In this document: in pieces, positions 8,375 to 17,135 of the stretch
Position numbering within the stretch: the first letter of the stretch is position 1
Layout: every line of letters begins with the position of its first letter
Assembly (NCBI RefSeq): GCF_900112045.1
Contig: NZ_FOJW01000007.1
Location: 156,595-220,594 of the forward strand
Source: Lentibacillus halodurans
GTDB taxonomy: Bacteria > Bacillota > Bacilli > Bacillales > Amphibacillaceae
Reading direction: 5' to 3'
Length of the DNA stretch: 64,000 nucleotides
Notes under the pieces: generated by a model
Databases searched by the model: none
What the model was told of the DNA's origin: nothing
The model's input: the letters and a program-made list of their open reading frames with translations, nothing else
Made by a program: the position numbers and the translations under genes

Positions 8375-9160
8375 ATGAAGGTCCATTTACTCTGGAAAAA
8401 GGAAGAAATCGATGAAGCACAAATGTGGGATAATAAAATCGCTGTTGTGTTTGATGTGCTGCTGGCAACGTCGGCGATTACATCCTGTCTTGCATCGGGT
8501 GCAGAACAAGTTATCCCGGTGCTGAACGAAACGGAAGCATTACAAAAAGCCAAAGCATGGAACGACGGTGCGAGATCTAATGTGCTTTTGGCCGGGGAAG
8601 AGGATGGGCTGACCATTAGCGGATTTCTGGACCCTGTCCCGTCAGTGCTGAACAAGCAGGTTGCAGGCAGGACCGTTATTTTATCAACAACGAACGGTAC
8701 TGTCGCTATCAGGAAAGCAGCATCGGCGAAGAAGGTTTATATGGCGTCACTTTTAAATGGAAAGGCAGTGGCTAAGCAGATTAAAGAAACATATGAAAAT
8801 GAAACGATCGTGGTGGTCTGCTCCGGATCAAAAAATGAATTTTGCCTTGAAGACTTTTATGGTGCTGGTTATTTTATTGCCAGTCTAGCTCATCAATTCG
8901 GATATGGGAAGGTAGATTTAACGGACAGCGCATTATCAGCCATGATGTTTTATGACCACTTTCCGGATCAGGCCGACAGTGTATTAAAGCAGTCACGTGT
9001 CGGCAGAATGCTTTCGAACAATGGGTTTAGCCATGAGATCGCATATGTCAGCCAACAGGGTGTATTGGATGTCATCCCGCGGTTGAATGCTGCTGCCACC
9101 AGTGTAACAGAAGAACTTAGAAAACATATCACGATAGCCGAAAGGAGCGGTCACGAATGA
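8375..9160 (+). CDS. 2-phosphosulfolactate phosphatase family protein (ComB-like)
   Basis: A 261-residue protein starting at ATG 8375; a GTG three codons earlier is possible. It belongs to the ComB/COG2045 family by VVFDVLLATSAI (the conserved D-V-L-R/L-A-T-S/T motif), the VLLAGEEDG loop, VILSTTNGTVAI (the T-T-N-G-T motif) and VVVCSGS. Known members are Mg-dependent phosphatases that make sulfolactate in archaeal coenzyme M synthesis and in Bacillus spores. No sulfolactate genes accompany it here; it lies between a kinase and an oxidoreductase in an acyl-CoA operon and overlaps the next gene by four bases. A different phosphate ester as substrate, perhaps one made by the neighbouring kinase, is speculative. 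Confidence 0.83.
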   Translation: MKVHLLWKKEEIDEAQMWDNKIAVVFDVLLATSAITSCLASGAEQVIPVLNETEALQKAKAWNDGARSNVLLAGEEDGLTISGFLDPVPSVLNKQVAGRTVILSTTNGTVAIRKAASAKKVYMASLLNGKAVAKQIKETYENETIVVVCSGSKNEFCLEDFYGAGYFIASLAHQFGYGKVDLTDSALSAMMFYDHFPDQADSVLKQSRVGRMLSNNGFSHEIAYVSQQGVLDVIPRLNAAATSVTEELRKHITIAERSGHE

Positions 9161-10131
9161 AAGTGGTTCAATTTGAGTCATTTGGCGGGCCTGAAGTGCT
9201 GGAAGTCATTGACAAGAAAGTACCAGCACTCGACGGCAATGATGTACTGATTGATGTTAAAGCAATTGGTGTCAACTATGCAGATACTGCCAGACGGGAA
9301 GGGGAATATGTTATCCGGACGGAATTACCGTTTGTGCCGGGAACAGAAATTGCCGGTGTCGTGGCTGATACAGGTGCGCATGTCACAGGCGTGTCTAAAG
9401 GAACACGGGTCGCCGCACTGACCGGGTCAGGCGGTTATGCTGAGTATGCAAAGACTGAAGCCGACAGCTTGATCCGAATTCCTGACGGTGTTTCATATGA
9501 AAAAGCGGTAGGACTTCCGCTGCAGGGGCTCAGTGCCTATCATATTTTGAAAACGATGGGACGGCTGGCAGAGGGTGAAACAGTTCTTGTTCATGCCGCA
9601 GCAGGCGGCGTCGGTTCCCTGGCTGTACAGCTTGCGAGGCAGTTCGGCGCAGGAAAGGTGATTGCAACGGCCAGCACTGAGGAAAAATTGCAGCATGCCG
9701 AAAAACTGGGAGCGGAACATCTCATCAATTACTCCGAGGAAGGCTGGGAAAAGACTGTCCTGGAAATAACCGGCGGAAAGGGCGTTGACGTCGCACTTGA
9801 GATGGCTGGAGGTGATATTTTTCATAAAACATTGAAATGCCTGGCACCGTTTGGCCGGATGGTCATTTACGGCGTGGCAAGCGGGGAGCAGGCAACGTTT
9901 TATCCATCATCCTTAATGCGTTACAATCAGTCGGTTGTTGGATTTTTCCTCGGTCAACTGATGCAGCACCAGGAACTTATCATGCGAAGCTTACAAGAGC
10001 TGCTTGAATATACACAAAACGGTGAACTGGAGCTGACAATCAGCGGATCATATCCATTATCGAAAGCGACGGAAGTTCACCGTATGGTTCAGGAACGGAA
10101 AACAAAAGGAAAAATTGTTTTGATTCCGTGA
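9157..10131 (+). CDS. Medium-chain NADPH:quinone oxidoreductase-type reductase
   Basis: A 324-residue MDR-superfamily protein of normal length, start ATG 9157 overlapping the previous stop (ATGA), with AAAGGAG upstream. It has the N-terminal GroES-like domain with KAIGVNYADTARREG and PFVPGTEIAG, then the Rossmann motif VLVHAAAGGVGSLAVQLAR. It lacks the structural and catalytic zinc cysteines of alcohol dehydrogenases, which places it with quinone oxidoreductases and enoyl reductases. It probably reduces an enoyl or quinone compound with NADPH. Translational coupling makes it part of the acyl-CoA operon. Confidence 0.87.
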   Translation: MKVVQFESFGGPEVLEVIDKKVPALDGNDVLIDVKAIGVNYADTARREGEYVIRTELPFVPGTEIAGVVADTGAHVTGVSKGTRVAALTGSGGYAEYAKTEADSLIRIPDGVSYEKAVGLPLQGLSAYHILKTMGRLAEGETVLVHAAAGGVGSLAVQLARQFGAGKVIATASTEEKLQHAEKLGAEHLINYSEEGWEKTVLEITGGKGVDVALEMAGGDIFHKTLKCLAPFGRMVIYGVASGEQATFYPSSLMRYNQSVVGFFLGQLMQHQELIMRSLQELLEYTQNGELELTISGSYPLSKATEVHRMVQERKTKGKIVLIP

Positions 10132-10396
10132 TGATGAATCCATGAAAGGAGAATGCAATGATGCATATCAAATGAGCACCATTTTTGACCGGCTTGTTTG
10201 CATGAAACGTAAACAGTTTCAAAAAACTTATATGTCAATTTCGTCATGTCGTGTACACCTCCCACCACGTCATCGTTGCCATTCAGGGGCAGTCTTCCAA
10301 CAACAAGCAGCAGCAAACATTCTGCCGGGGGTGCAGGAGTGTACAATCAGTTTGTACATGTAAGTGCTACTTATAAATAAACGAGGAGGATGTTTG
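10132..10396 (+). other. Intergenic stretch with TGTACA sites and a possible dead start
   Basis: The 265-bp gap contains AAAGGAG followed by ATGATGCATATCAAATGA (start, three codons, stop), which may be the trace of a decayed gene. It also has the inverted repeat TGAAAC-N7-GTTTCA near 10203-10221 and three copies of the palindrome TGTACA, two of them 8 bp apart near 10340-10358. No protein in the gap is recognisable. The repeats could be regulator sites for the ligase gene that follows. Confidence 0.35.
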
Positions 10397-11998
10397 ATGA
10401 ATAAAGTGTGGCAAAAACATTATCCGGCCCATATCAAACATGAAATCGACATACCGGATGATTCGCTGCCGGAGATGCTGCAAAAAACGATTAATGATTT
10501 TGGAGGACATAAAGCTCTTTCTTTTTACGGATATGAGATCACATACACTGAACTGGGTCAACAGAGCGAGGCATTTGCCAACGCCCTCCAGCAGGATGGA
10601 TTCACAAAAGGTGACCGCATAGCTCTCATGCTGCCAAATTGTCCGCAATATGTGATCAGTTATTACGGTGTGCTGCAGGCGGGCGGTATTGTGACACAGG
10701 TTAACCCGATGCTTGTCGGGAAAGAGCTAGCGTATATATTGAAAGATTCGGGAGCGGAAACGATCGTCATTTATAAGCCGCTCTTGCCTGTTTTAAATCA
10801 AGTTATAGAGGAGACATCGGTTAAACGAATCATAAAAGTCAATTTGGAAGGCCGTCAAACGGAAGATGGTATGGCAGTAAGCTTCCCTGATTTTCTCAAT
10901 AAAGCTGAAGGGTCACCTGAACCGGTTGATATGACACCTTCTGAAGATGTGGCGGTCCTGCAATATACAGGCGGCACAACCGGCCGTTCAAAAGGTGCCA
11001 TGCTGACCCATCGGAATTTATTGGCGAATGTCATCCAGTCTTATGAGTATTTCAAAGACACGATTGAATTCGGGAAAGAGCGTTTTTTGACTGTTATACC
11101 GCTTTTCCATGTGTTTGGCATGACGTCTTGTATGAATCTTTCCATTTATACGGGTTCGATGAGTATTATGCTGCCGAAATTTGAGCTGGATGACGTACTG
11201 CATACGATCAAAGAACTGCAACCCACCTCATTTCCAGGCGTGCCAACCATGTATGTAGCCATAACAAATCATCCAAGAGCAGATCAGTACGGAATTGATA
11301 GCATCCGTACTTGCAATAGCGGCAGTGCCCCTATGCCCGGGGAAGTCATGCGGACGTTTGAATCCAAAACCGGAGCCAAAATATTGGAAGGATACGGCCT
11401 GTCAGAGAGTTCGCCGACAACGCACTGCAATCCGTCTTTTGCAGAAAGAAAGCCTGGGAGCATCGGCATCGGTTTGCCATCGACCGATTATAAAATTGTC
11501 GATTTGGTTGACGGCTCGAACGAACTTCCGGCAGGGGAAGCCGGTGAGATTATTATCAAAGGCCCGCAAGTAATGAAAGGATATTGGAATATGCCGGACG
11601 AAACTGCTGAAACATTACGGGATGGCTGGCTTCATACGGGTGATATCGCCTATATGGATGAAGAGGGCTTCGCCTATATTATCGACCGGAAAAAAGACCT
11701 CATCATTGCAAGCGGGTACAACATTTATCCGCGTGATGTGGAAGAGATTATGTATGAACATCCAGCCATCCAGGAAGTGGTCGTTGTTGGTGTGCCTGAT
11801 CGCTATCGCGGTGAAACCGTCAAAGCAGTTGCAGTCCTGAAAGATGGTGAGACGGTCACCGAGGAAGCACTGATTGATTATTGCCGCAAGAACATGGCGG
11901 TGTATAAAGTACCACGTATCATCGAGTTCAGGGATGAACTGCCGAAAACCAATGTCGGAAAAATTCTGAGGCGAAAAATTAGAGAAGAAAGCACTTGA
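10397..11998 (+). CDS. Acyl-CoA synthetase (AMP-forming, FadD/LvaE type)
   Basis: A 533-residue ANL-superfamily ligase. ATG 10397 is chosen because CGAGGAGG lies just upstream; an in-frame GTG at 10364 precedes that site. Motifs in order: LQYTGGTTGRSKGAMLTH (P-loop/A3), PLFHVFGMTS, GYGLSESSP (A5), DGWLHTGDIAYMDEEGF (A7), DRKKDLIIASGYNIYP (A8) and KTNVGKILRR with the catalytic Lys near the C-terminus. It activates a carboxylic acid to its CoA thioester using ATP and would supply the substrate of the upstream enzymes. Chain-length preference cannot be inferred. It may be transcribed from its own promoter in the 265-bp gap. Confidence 0.92.
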   Translation: MNKVWQKHYPAHIKHEIDIPDDSLPEMLQKTINDFGGHKALSFYGYEITYTELGQQSEAFANALQQDGFTKGDRIALMLPNCPQYVISYYGVLQAGGIVTQVNPMLVGKELAYILKDSGAETIVIYKPLLPVLNQVIEETSVKRIIKVNLEGRQTEDGMAVSFPDFLNKAEGSPEPVDMTPSEDVAVLQYTGGTTGRSKGAMLTHRNLLANVIQSYEYFKDTIEFGKERFLTVIPLFHVFGMTSCMNLSIYTGSMSIMLPKFELDDVLHTIKELQPTSFPGVPTMYVAITNHPRADQYGIDSIRTCNSGSAPMPGEVMRTFESKTGAKILEGYGLSESSPTTHCNPSFAERKPGSIGIGLPSTDYKIVDLVDGSNELPAGEAGEIIIKGPQVMKGYWNMPDETAETLRDGWLHTGDIAYMDEEGFAYIIDRKKDLIIASGYNIYPRDVEEIMYEHPAIQEVVVVGVPDRYRGETVKAVAVLKDGETVTEEALIDYCRKNMAVYKVPRIIEFRDELPKTNVGKILRRKIREEST

Positions 11999-12084
11999 GC
12001 TATGGAAGCGGTGGGGGAGGCAGAAACACCTTCCCTGCAGGAGCCTCCTGAATAGTCACTTCCTCATGAAAGGAGTTTATCGTC

Positions 12085-12280
12085 ATGACGGCCATTTAAA
12101 AAAACAGCTGTAATCAGCGCTCGTTCCATGGGTCATCAAATTGCTCTAAGGAATGAGCTGGAAGGGATGTCTGGTTTAACCGCAGAAAAAATGAAAGGAA
12201 GGCAAAGGAAGCCAGATTCTGGGGCATCAACACGCGAGCGAATAGTACATGAGCTCTGGAAGGATCGAGTAATCCATTAA
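12085..12280 (+). pseudogene. 3-hydroxyacyl-CoA dehydrogenase remnant
   Basis: AAAGGAG at 12069-12075 precedes ATG 12085, but translation stops after four codons (ATG ACG GCC ATT TAA). In the frame starting at 12095, across a run of seven A, the sequence reads KKTAVISARSMGHQIAL, an obvious relative of the NAD-binding start of 3-hydroxyacyl-CoA dehydrogenases (K-x-A-V-I-G-A-G-x-M-G-x-x-I-A) with two of the three key glycines lost. That frame stops at 12278-12280 after about 60 codons with no family resemblance in the second half. The gene has lost its frame, its Rossmann glycines and most of its length, so it is dead. It sits between ligase and hydratase, where a beta-oxidation operon would be expected to carry it. 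Confidence 0.7.
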
Positions 12281-12297
12281 CATGAGGAGGAACAGGA

Positions 12298-13086
12298 ATG
12301 ACACTACAAGGCAATGAGCATTTGCTCTCTGATAAGAAGGAAGGGGTCTTATATCTGACGCTGAACCGACCGGACACCTTGAATGCATTCAGTCCGGAAA
12401 TGATCACAGGTTTGAAAGAAGCGATTCATCAAGCCGGAAGTGACGAAAGGATCCGTACCATCGTTATTTCCGGATCAGGGCGGGCATTCAGTGCCGGCGG
12501 AGATGTTAAAACAATGGGCAAACAACCGCCGTTAGATGTTTATGATCATATTGGGGAATTAAACGAACTGATTATTGCGATGAAAGATTTTGGAAAACCG
12601 ATTATTGCCGCTGTTCATGGGTTTGCTGCCGGAGCCGGGTTTAACCTGGCGCTTGCCTGTGACATGATTCTCGCCGCAGAAGACAGCAATTTCGTGTTAA
12701 GTTTTGCCAAAGTGGGGCTTATTTCGGACGGTGGCGGACTATACTTCCTGCCGCGGCTCGTCGGCCAGTATCGTGCCAAGGAGCTATTATTAAGCGCAGA
12801 ACCTATTTCAGCTGAAAAAGCGCATTCGCTGGGAATCGTCAATCATACGTATCCATTGGATGAGTTTCAGGATAAGGTGCACGCATTCGCTGTGAAAATA
12901 GCCTCAGGTCCATTAACGGCACTTGGATTCATGAAAAAAATCGCCGATCAGTCGGATGATTCAGATCTGGAAGCCATTCTGGAACAAGAACGGATTACGC
13001 AGGCAACGCTTGTTTCCACGGAAGACCATCAGGAAGGAGTCCAGGCATTTAAAGAAAAACGGGAACCGAATTTTAATAGAGGATGA
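12298..13086 (+). CDS. Enoyl-CoA hydratase/isomerase (crotonase family)
   Basis: A 262-residue crotonase-fold protein, the usual length, with start ATG 12298 after GAGGAGGAAC. The oxyanion-hole segments are SGSGRAFSAGGDVKTM and AVHGFAAGAGFNLALACD. The first catalytic Glu of classical hydratases (A-G-A-N-x-E) is replaced by the AAGAGFNLA context, while VGLISDGGGLYFLPRL carries an Asp at the second position, as in PaaG/PaaB-like members. It hydrates or isomerises an enoyl-CoA in the cytoplasm. It is the last gene of the acyl-CoA cluster. The neighbouring dehydrogenase that would use its product is a remnant. Confidence 0.87.
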   Translation: MTLQGNEHLLSDKKEGVLYLTLNRPDTLNAFSPEMITGLKEAIHQAGSDERIRTIVISGSGRAFSAGGDVKTMGKQPPLDVYDHIGELNELIIAMKDFGKPIIAAVHGFAAGAGFNLALACDMILAAEDSNFVLSFAKVGLISDGGGLYFLPRLVGQYRAKELLLSAEPISAEKAHSLGIVNHTYPLDEFQDKVHAFAVKIASGPLTALGFMKKIADQSDDSDLEAILEQERITQATLVSTEDHQEGVQAFKEKREPNFNRG

Positions 13087-13193
13087 AGGGCAAATCTGGA
13101 AATTCATCATTTCATCGGTTTTAACGGGCTGATCAAAAGTCGATTAACCTATGATAAACTTATAATAAGATCCTTTCGAAAGGAGTTCTACCT

Positions 13194-14375
13194 ATGTACG
13201 ACTGCATCATCATAGGCGGCGGAATTGTCGGACTGGCGACAGCTCTTGCATTAAAAAGACACAACCCTCAAGCATCACTTGCCGTTCTTGAAAAAGAGGA
13301 TAAATGGGCAAGCCATCAGACGGGAAGAAATAGTGGCGTGCTGCATAGCGGCGTTTATTATAACCCTGGCAGTTTAAAAGCGAAATTGGCTGTGAAGGGA
13401 CGTGCTTCGATGGTACGGTTTTGCAAAGAATATGGGATCGAGCACGAAGTATGCGGAAAAGTGATTGTGGCAACGGATGAAAAAGAATTGCCCGCTATGG
13501 AAGGTTTGTATCAGAAAGGGATTAAAAATGGATTAGAACTGTCCAAACTAAGCAAAGAAGAAGTATTTGAACGTGAACCACACGTCAATACGGTTGGCGG
13601 TCTTTTTATACCGGATACAGGGATTGTCAATTATAGGCAGGTTTCCGAACGGATCGTGCAATTGCTGGAATCACAAGGTGCAAATTTATTTTTGGGAACG
13701 AAAGCACTGCAAATCAATGAAACATCCGAGGAAGCTATCATTGATACAAATAAAGGCGATTTCAGAGCGAAACAACTTATTAATTGTGCGGGTCTTTACA
13801 GTGATGAGGTCGTTAAGAGATCAGGCGTGATGACTGATTTGCAAATTATACCTTTTAAAGGTGAATATTATGACTTGGTAGAAAGCAAAAAACATCTTGT
13901 CAAAAACTTGATTTATCCTGTACCTGACCCGAAATATCCTTTCCTTGGTGTGCATCTGACCCGGCAGATCAGTGGGGAAGTACACGCCGGACCTAATGCT
14001 GTTTTGAGTTTGAAAAAAGAGGGCTATCAAAAGTATGAGCTTTCCTGCAGAGAGGCTGCTGCGATTTTTTCCAATCCTGGTTTTTGGAGATTTGCCGTCC
14101 AAAATATACAGACAGGGCTCATGGAAATGGCTCGTTCAATCAACAAGGACTTGTTTGTCAAAAGTCTGCAGCGGCTGATCCCGGAAATCGTTGAAGATGA
14201 TGTGATTCCCGGGGAGAGTGGTATTCGGGCACAAGCATTACTTAAGGATGGTCGGCTGGTGGATGATTTCTTTGTTATCAATGGAAAACGCTCCATTCAC
14301 GTTTGTAATGCACCATCACCTGCAGCAACCGCATCGCTTGTAATTGGGGAAATGATAGCCGGTAACGTTCAATAA
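13194..14375 (+). CDS. lhgO: L-2-hydroxyglutarate oxidase
   Basis: A 393-residue FAD-dependent oxidoreductase with start ATG 13194 after GAAAGGAG. The dinucleotide motif CIIIGGGIVGLATALALKR opens the protein, followed by SHQTGRNSGVLHSGVYYNPG, SLKAKLAVKG and, near the C-terminus, ESGIRAQALLKDG and HVCNAPSPAATASL. This pattern is specific to LhgO/YgaF proteins, which oxidise L-2-hydroxyglutarate to 2-oxoglutarate and pass electrons to the membrane quinone pool. A TATAAT at 13161-13166 suggests its own promoter. Its end overlaps by a few bases the end of the convergent dctP-like gene. The TAXI-TRAP genes nearby may import a related C5 acid, which is inference. Confidence 0.9.
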   Translation: MYDCIIIGGGIVGLATALALKRHNPQASLAVLEKEDKWASHQTGRNSGVLHSGVYYNPGSLKAKLAVKGRASMVRFCKEYGIEHEVCGKVIVATDEKELPAMEGLYQKGIKNGLELSKLSKEEVFEREPHVNTVGGLFIPDTGIVNYRQVSERIVQLLESQGANLFLGTKALQINETSEEAIIDTNKGDFRAKQLINCAGLYSDEVVKRSGVMTDLQIIPFKGEYYDLVESKKHLVKNLIYPVPDPKYPFLGVHLTRQISGEVHAGPNAVLSLKKEGYQKYELSCREAAAIFSNPGFWRFAVQNIQTGLMEMARSINKDLFVKSLQRLIPEIVEDDVIPGESGIRAQALLKDGRLVDDFFVINGKRSIHVCNAPSPAATASLVIGEMIAGNVQ

Positions 14376-15427
14376 GCATATTTTTCTTTGATTCTATTGA
14401 TTTCTTTCATTAATTCACTGCTGACAGTCTGTTTTGTTTTTTCGTATACGGGCTGGAGTGCCTGTTCCCATTGAAAGCGTTCTTCTGTTGTCAATGTATG
14501 AATATTCATTGGTTGATTGGATCTGAGCTCACGGGCGTGCTGGTCGTTAATTTCAATGGCATGCCTGCGTCCCCAGCTGGTGGCCTCATTCATCGCTTCG
14601 GTGATAGATTCCTGAATGTCGGGTGAAAGAGAATTCCAAAAATCCCTGTTGATCAAAACTCCGTAGCCAAGGTAACCGTGATTGCTGATGGTGAGATATT
14701 GCTGGTGCTCGTAAAATTTTTTCGTGTTGATGTTAGACAGGGTATTCTCCTGTCCGTCCACAAAATTCACTTCAAGATTTTGATAGGTTTTGCTGAAGGA
14801 TATGGTGCTGGTACTTGCGTTTAATTGATTGAACTGTTCTTTAATCACGACTCCAGGCATTGTCCTGAAATGGAGCCTGTTGAAATCATCCGGTGTTCTG
14901 ATGAGATATTCCTGGTTGGTGATTTGTTTGAATCCGTTATACCACAGGCTCAGCCCTTTTACTTTTGAACGATCCAACGCCTTAAGCAGTGTTTCACCTA
15001 TCTTTCCTTCATAAGCTTCCTCTATTGCCTGGTAATTCGGAAATGCATACGGCAAGTCAAGTATTTGCCACTTGGGATAATGCTCACTGATTTTTGCTGT
15101 TGCCGGTGCAATCATTTCCACAGAACCGTTTTGAACAGCCTCCCATTCATTGGCGTCATTATATAAGGTGGCATTTGGGTATATATGTACCTTTACTTTT
15201 CCGTTCGTTTTATCTTCAACAAGTGCTGCAAACTTTGAAGTCGTTCTGTCTTTTGGTGTATCTTCTGCTGCAACATGGCTGAAACGGATCATGATTTGCT
15301 CATCAAGTCCTTCCTGTTCATCGTCATAATAAATATCGGACGTCATGGCTTCTATATCAAATCCGACCATTACAGCAGAGGTAATTCCTGCTACAATAAA
15401 TGATAGAATTATGAAAAAGTTACGCAA
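14369..15427 (-). CDS. dctB: DctP-type TRAP solute-binding protein, probable DctB co-sensor
   Basis: A 352-residue exported binding protein. TTG 15427 is preferred because AGGTGG lies seven bases upstream; GTG 15439 is an alternative without a ribosome site. The N-terminus (MRNFFIILSF and hydrophobic residues) is a signal or anchor peptide. Family motifs are IRFSHVAAEDTPK, FAALVEDKTNGKVKVHIYPN, RTMPGVVIKEQF and VDGQENTLSNI. No DctQ or DctM of the DctP class accompanies it. In Bacillus subtilis an orphan protein of this kind, DctB, sits outside the membrane and works with the DctS kinase as a dicarboxylate sensor. The divergent arrangement with the DctS-like kinase 91 bp away supports that role. 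Confidence 0.82.
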   Translation of the reverse strand: MRNFFIILSFIVAGITSAVMVGFDIEAMTSDIYYDDEQEGLDEQIMIRFSHVAAEDTPKDRTTSKFAALVEDKTNGKVKVHIYPNATLYNDANEWEAVQNGSVEMIAPATAKISEHYPKWQILDLPYAFPNYQAIEEAYEGKIGETLLKALDRSKVKGLSLWYNGFKQITNQEYLIRTPDDFNRLHFRTMPGVVIKEQFNQLNASTSTISFSKTYQNLEVNFVDGQENTLSNINTKKFYEHQQYLTISNHGYLGYGVLINRDFWNSLSPDIQESITEAMNEATSWGRRHAIEINDQHARELRSNQPMNIHTLTTEERFQWEQALQPVYEKTKQTVSSELMKEINRIKEKYAY

Positions 15428-15518
15428 ATCATTCACCACCTGGATTATGGTTTATTTTGTGTCATTATTCTATCACACTATGTTGACTTTTGTTCATTCT
15501 GTATAGGAGACGGTTTGG

Positions 15519-17135
15519 ATGGGATTAAAAAAACTGCCGATACGACTTAAAATTATGATTCTATCGTTCGGCATTGTTTTATTTTCTTTACTGATTGGCG
15601 GCATTACCGTCATCGGCAATATATATCATGGAGAAGAGGAGCAGCTGGGAGATCGCGGCCTGATGACGGGGAGAATTGTCGCAAATCTGCCTGAAGTTAA
15701 GGAAGGTTTGGCAAAGCCGAATGGGTGGGAAGTTGTGAATCCGGCTGTCGAGCAAATGCAAACGGTAAATCAGGTGGATTATATCGTTGTACTGAATATG
15801 AATCGGATCCGCTATTCACATCCGCTTGAACATCAGCTTGGCACCATATCATCCGGCAAAGATGAAGGTGCTGCTTTTGCTGAGCACAGCTATGTCTCGA
15901 AAGCAAAAGGTGAGCAGGGGACAGCAGTACGTTCGTTTGTTCCGGTTATGAATGAAGATCATGAACAAATTGGTGTGGTTATTGTAGGGAATATGCTGCC
16001 GTCCTTTCCGGCTATCTTGTCGTCTATTCGTTTAGAGATCATGGTCATCTCATTATTGATACTTGCTTTTGGTATTACAGGTGCCTATCTGCTGGCGAAA
16101 CATGTCAAACAGCAAACATTCTTTATGGAACCGTATGAAATGGCCCGGGTGCTGGAAGAACGGACAACAGTTTTCCAGGCAATGCATGAAGGTGTGATTG
16201 CAGTGGACCGGGATGAAAAAATAGTTGTCTTTAATGATAAAGCAAAAGAAATTTTAGGCATTCATCAGGAAGTGAGTGGTAAACTTCTGAAAACGATTCT
16301 TTCAGGCAATGAAATCATTGATCATCTCAGAAAACAATCAAAAAAATTTAATGAAACGGTTCGCATTGACGATCGACTGATCATGCTTAACCGGATTCCG
16401 ATTAAGGTTGAAAAAGAATTGGTTGGTTCTGTCGTCATATTCCAGGATAAAACTGATGTTACAACAATGGCCGAAGAACTAACAGGTGTTAAAGCGTTTG
16501 TGGATGCATTGCGGGTACAGAATCATGAATATATGAATAAATTGCATACGATAGCCGGATTAATTCAATTGGATCAAAATGAACAAGCATTAGAGTACGT
16601 GTTTCAGATTACGAATCAGCAGGAAAAACGTTCGAAATATATTTTGGAACGAATCCATAATTATCGTATTGCAGGGCTTCTGATCAGTAAAATTCGCAGG
16701 GGCGAGGAACTTGGAATTGAAGTGACACTTCATGAATCCAGTCAGTTGGAAGCCTTTCCGCCAATGGTGAATGCACATGATTTTGTCAGAATACTGGGGA
16801 ATATGATTGAAAATTCATTCGATGCGCTGAAAGCATATGCTATTCAAGGCAAACATGTTGAAATTGTCATCATTCAGGACTCTGAGACATGTATATTGGA
16901 AGTGTCTGATAATGGAAAAGGCATAATCTTGAAAGATCAGCAGCATATTTTTCAAAAAGGCTATACAACCAAAGGAGAAGATGGATCCGGTCTGGGGCTC
17001 TATTTGATCAAACAGATAGTAACAAGAGCAGAAGGTATGGTAAATGTGCATTCATCATTACATAAAGGAACAACAATGGTCATAAAGCTGCCAATGGATA
17101 TGGGAGGTCGAACAGCAAATGAAGTCATCAGATAA
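15519..17135 (+). CDS. dctS: Sensor histidine kinase, DctS/CitA family
   Basis: A 538-residue membrane kinase with start ATG 15519 after AGGAG. Layout: first membrane helix at about 10-32, an extracytoplasmic PAS-like (PDC) sensor to about 170, second helix at 171-194, a cytoplasmic PAS domain at about 215-310, a phosphoacceptor His336 in LRVQNHEYMNKLHTIAGL, and an ATPase domain with NMIENSFDALKA, EVSDNGKG and GSGLGLYLIK. The R-x-Q-x-H-E-x-x-N-K-L-H motif identifies the CitA/DcuS/DctS family that senses C4-C6 carboxylates outside the cell. It overlaps the response-regulator gene by 17 bp, so the pair is translationally coupled. A ligand-binding partner is encoded divergently. Confidence 0.92.
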   Translation: MGLKKLPIRLKIMILSFGIVLFSLLIGGITVIGNIYHGEEEQLGDRGLMTGRIVANLPEVKEGLAKPNGWEVVNPAVEQMQTVNQVDYIVVLNMNRIRYSHPLEHQLGTISSGKDEGAAFAEHSYVSKAKGEQGTAVRSFVPVMNEDHEQIGVVIVGNMLPSFPAILSSIRLEIMVISLLILAFGITGAYLLAKHVKQQTFFMEPYEMARVLEERTTVFQAMHEGVIAVDRDEKIVVFNDKAKEILGIHQEVSGKLLKTILSGNEIIDHLRKQSKKFNETVRIDDRLIMLNRIPIKVEKELVGSVVIFQDKTDVTTMAEELTGVKAFVDALRVQNHEYMNKLHTIAGLIQLDQNEQALEYVFQITNQQEKRSKYILERIHNYRIAGLLISKIRRGEELGIEVTLHESSQLEAFPPMVNAHDFVRILGNMIENSFDALKAYAIQGKHVEIVIIQDSETCILEVSDNGKGIILKDQQHIFQKGYTTKGEDGSGLGLYLIKQIVTRAEGMVNVHSSLHKGTTMVIKLPMDMGGRTANEVIR

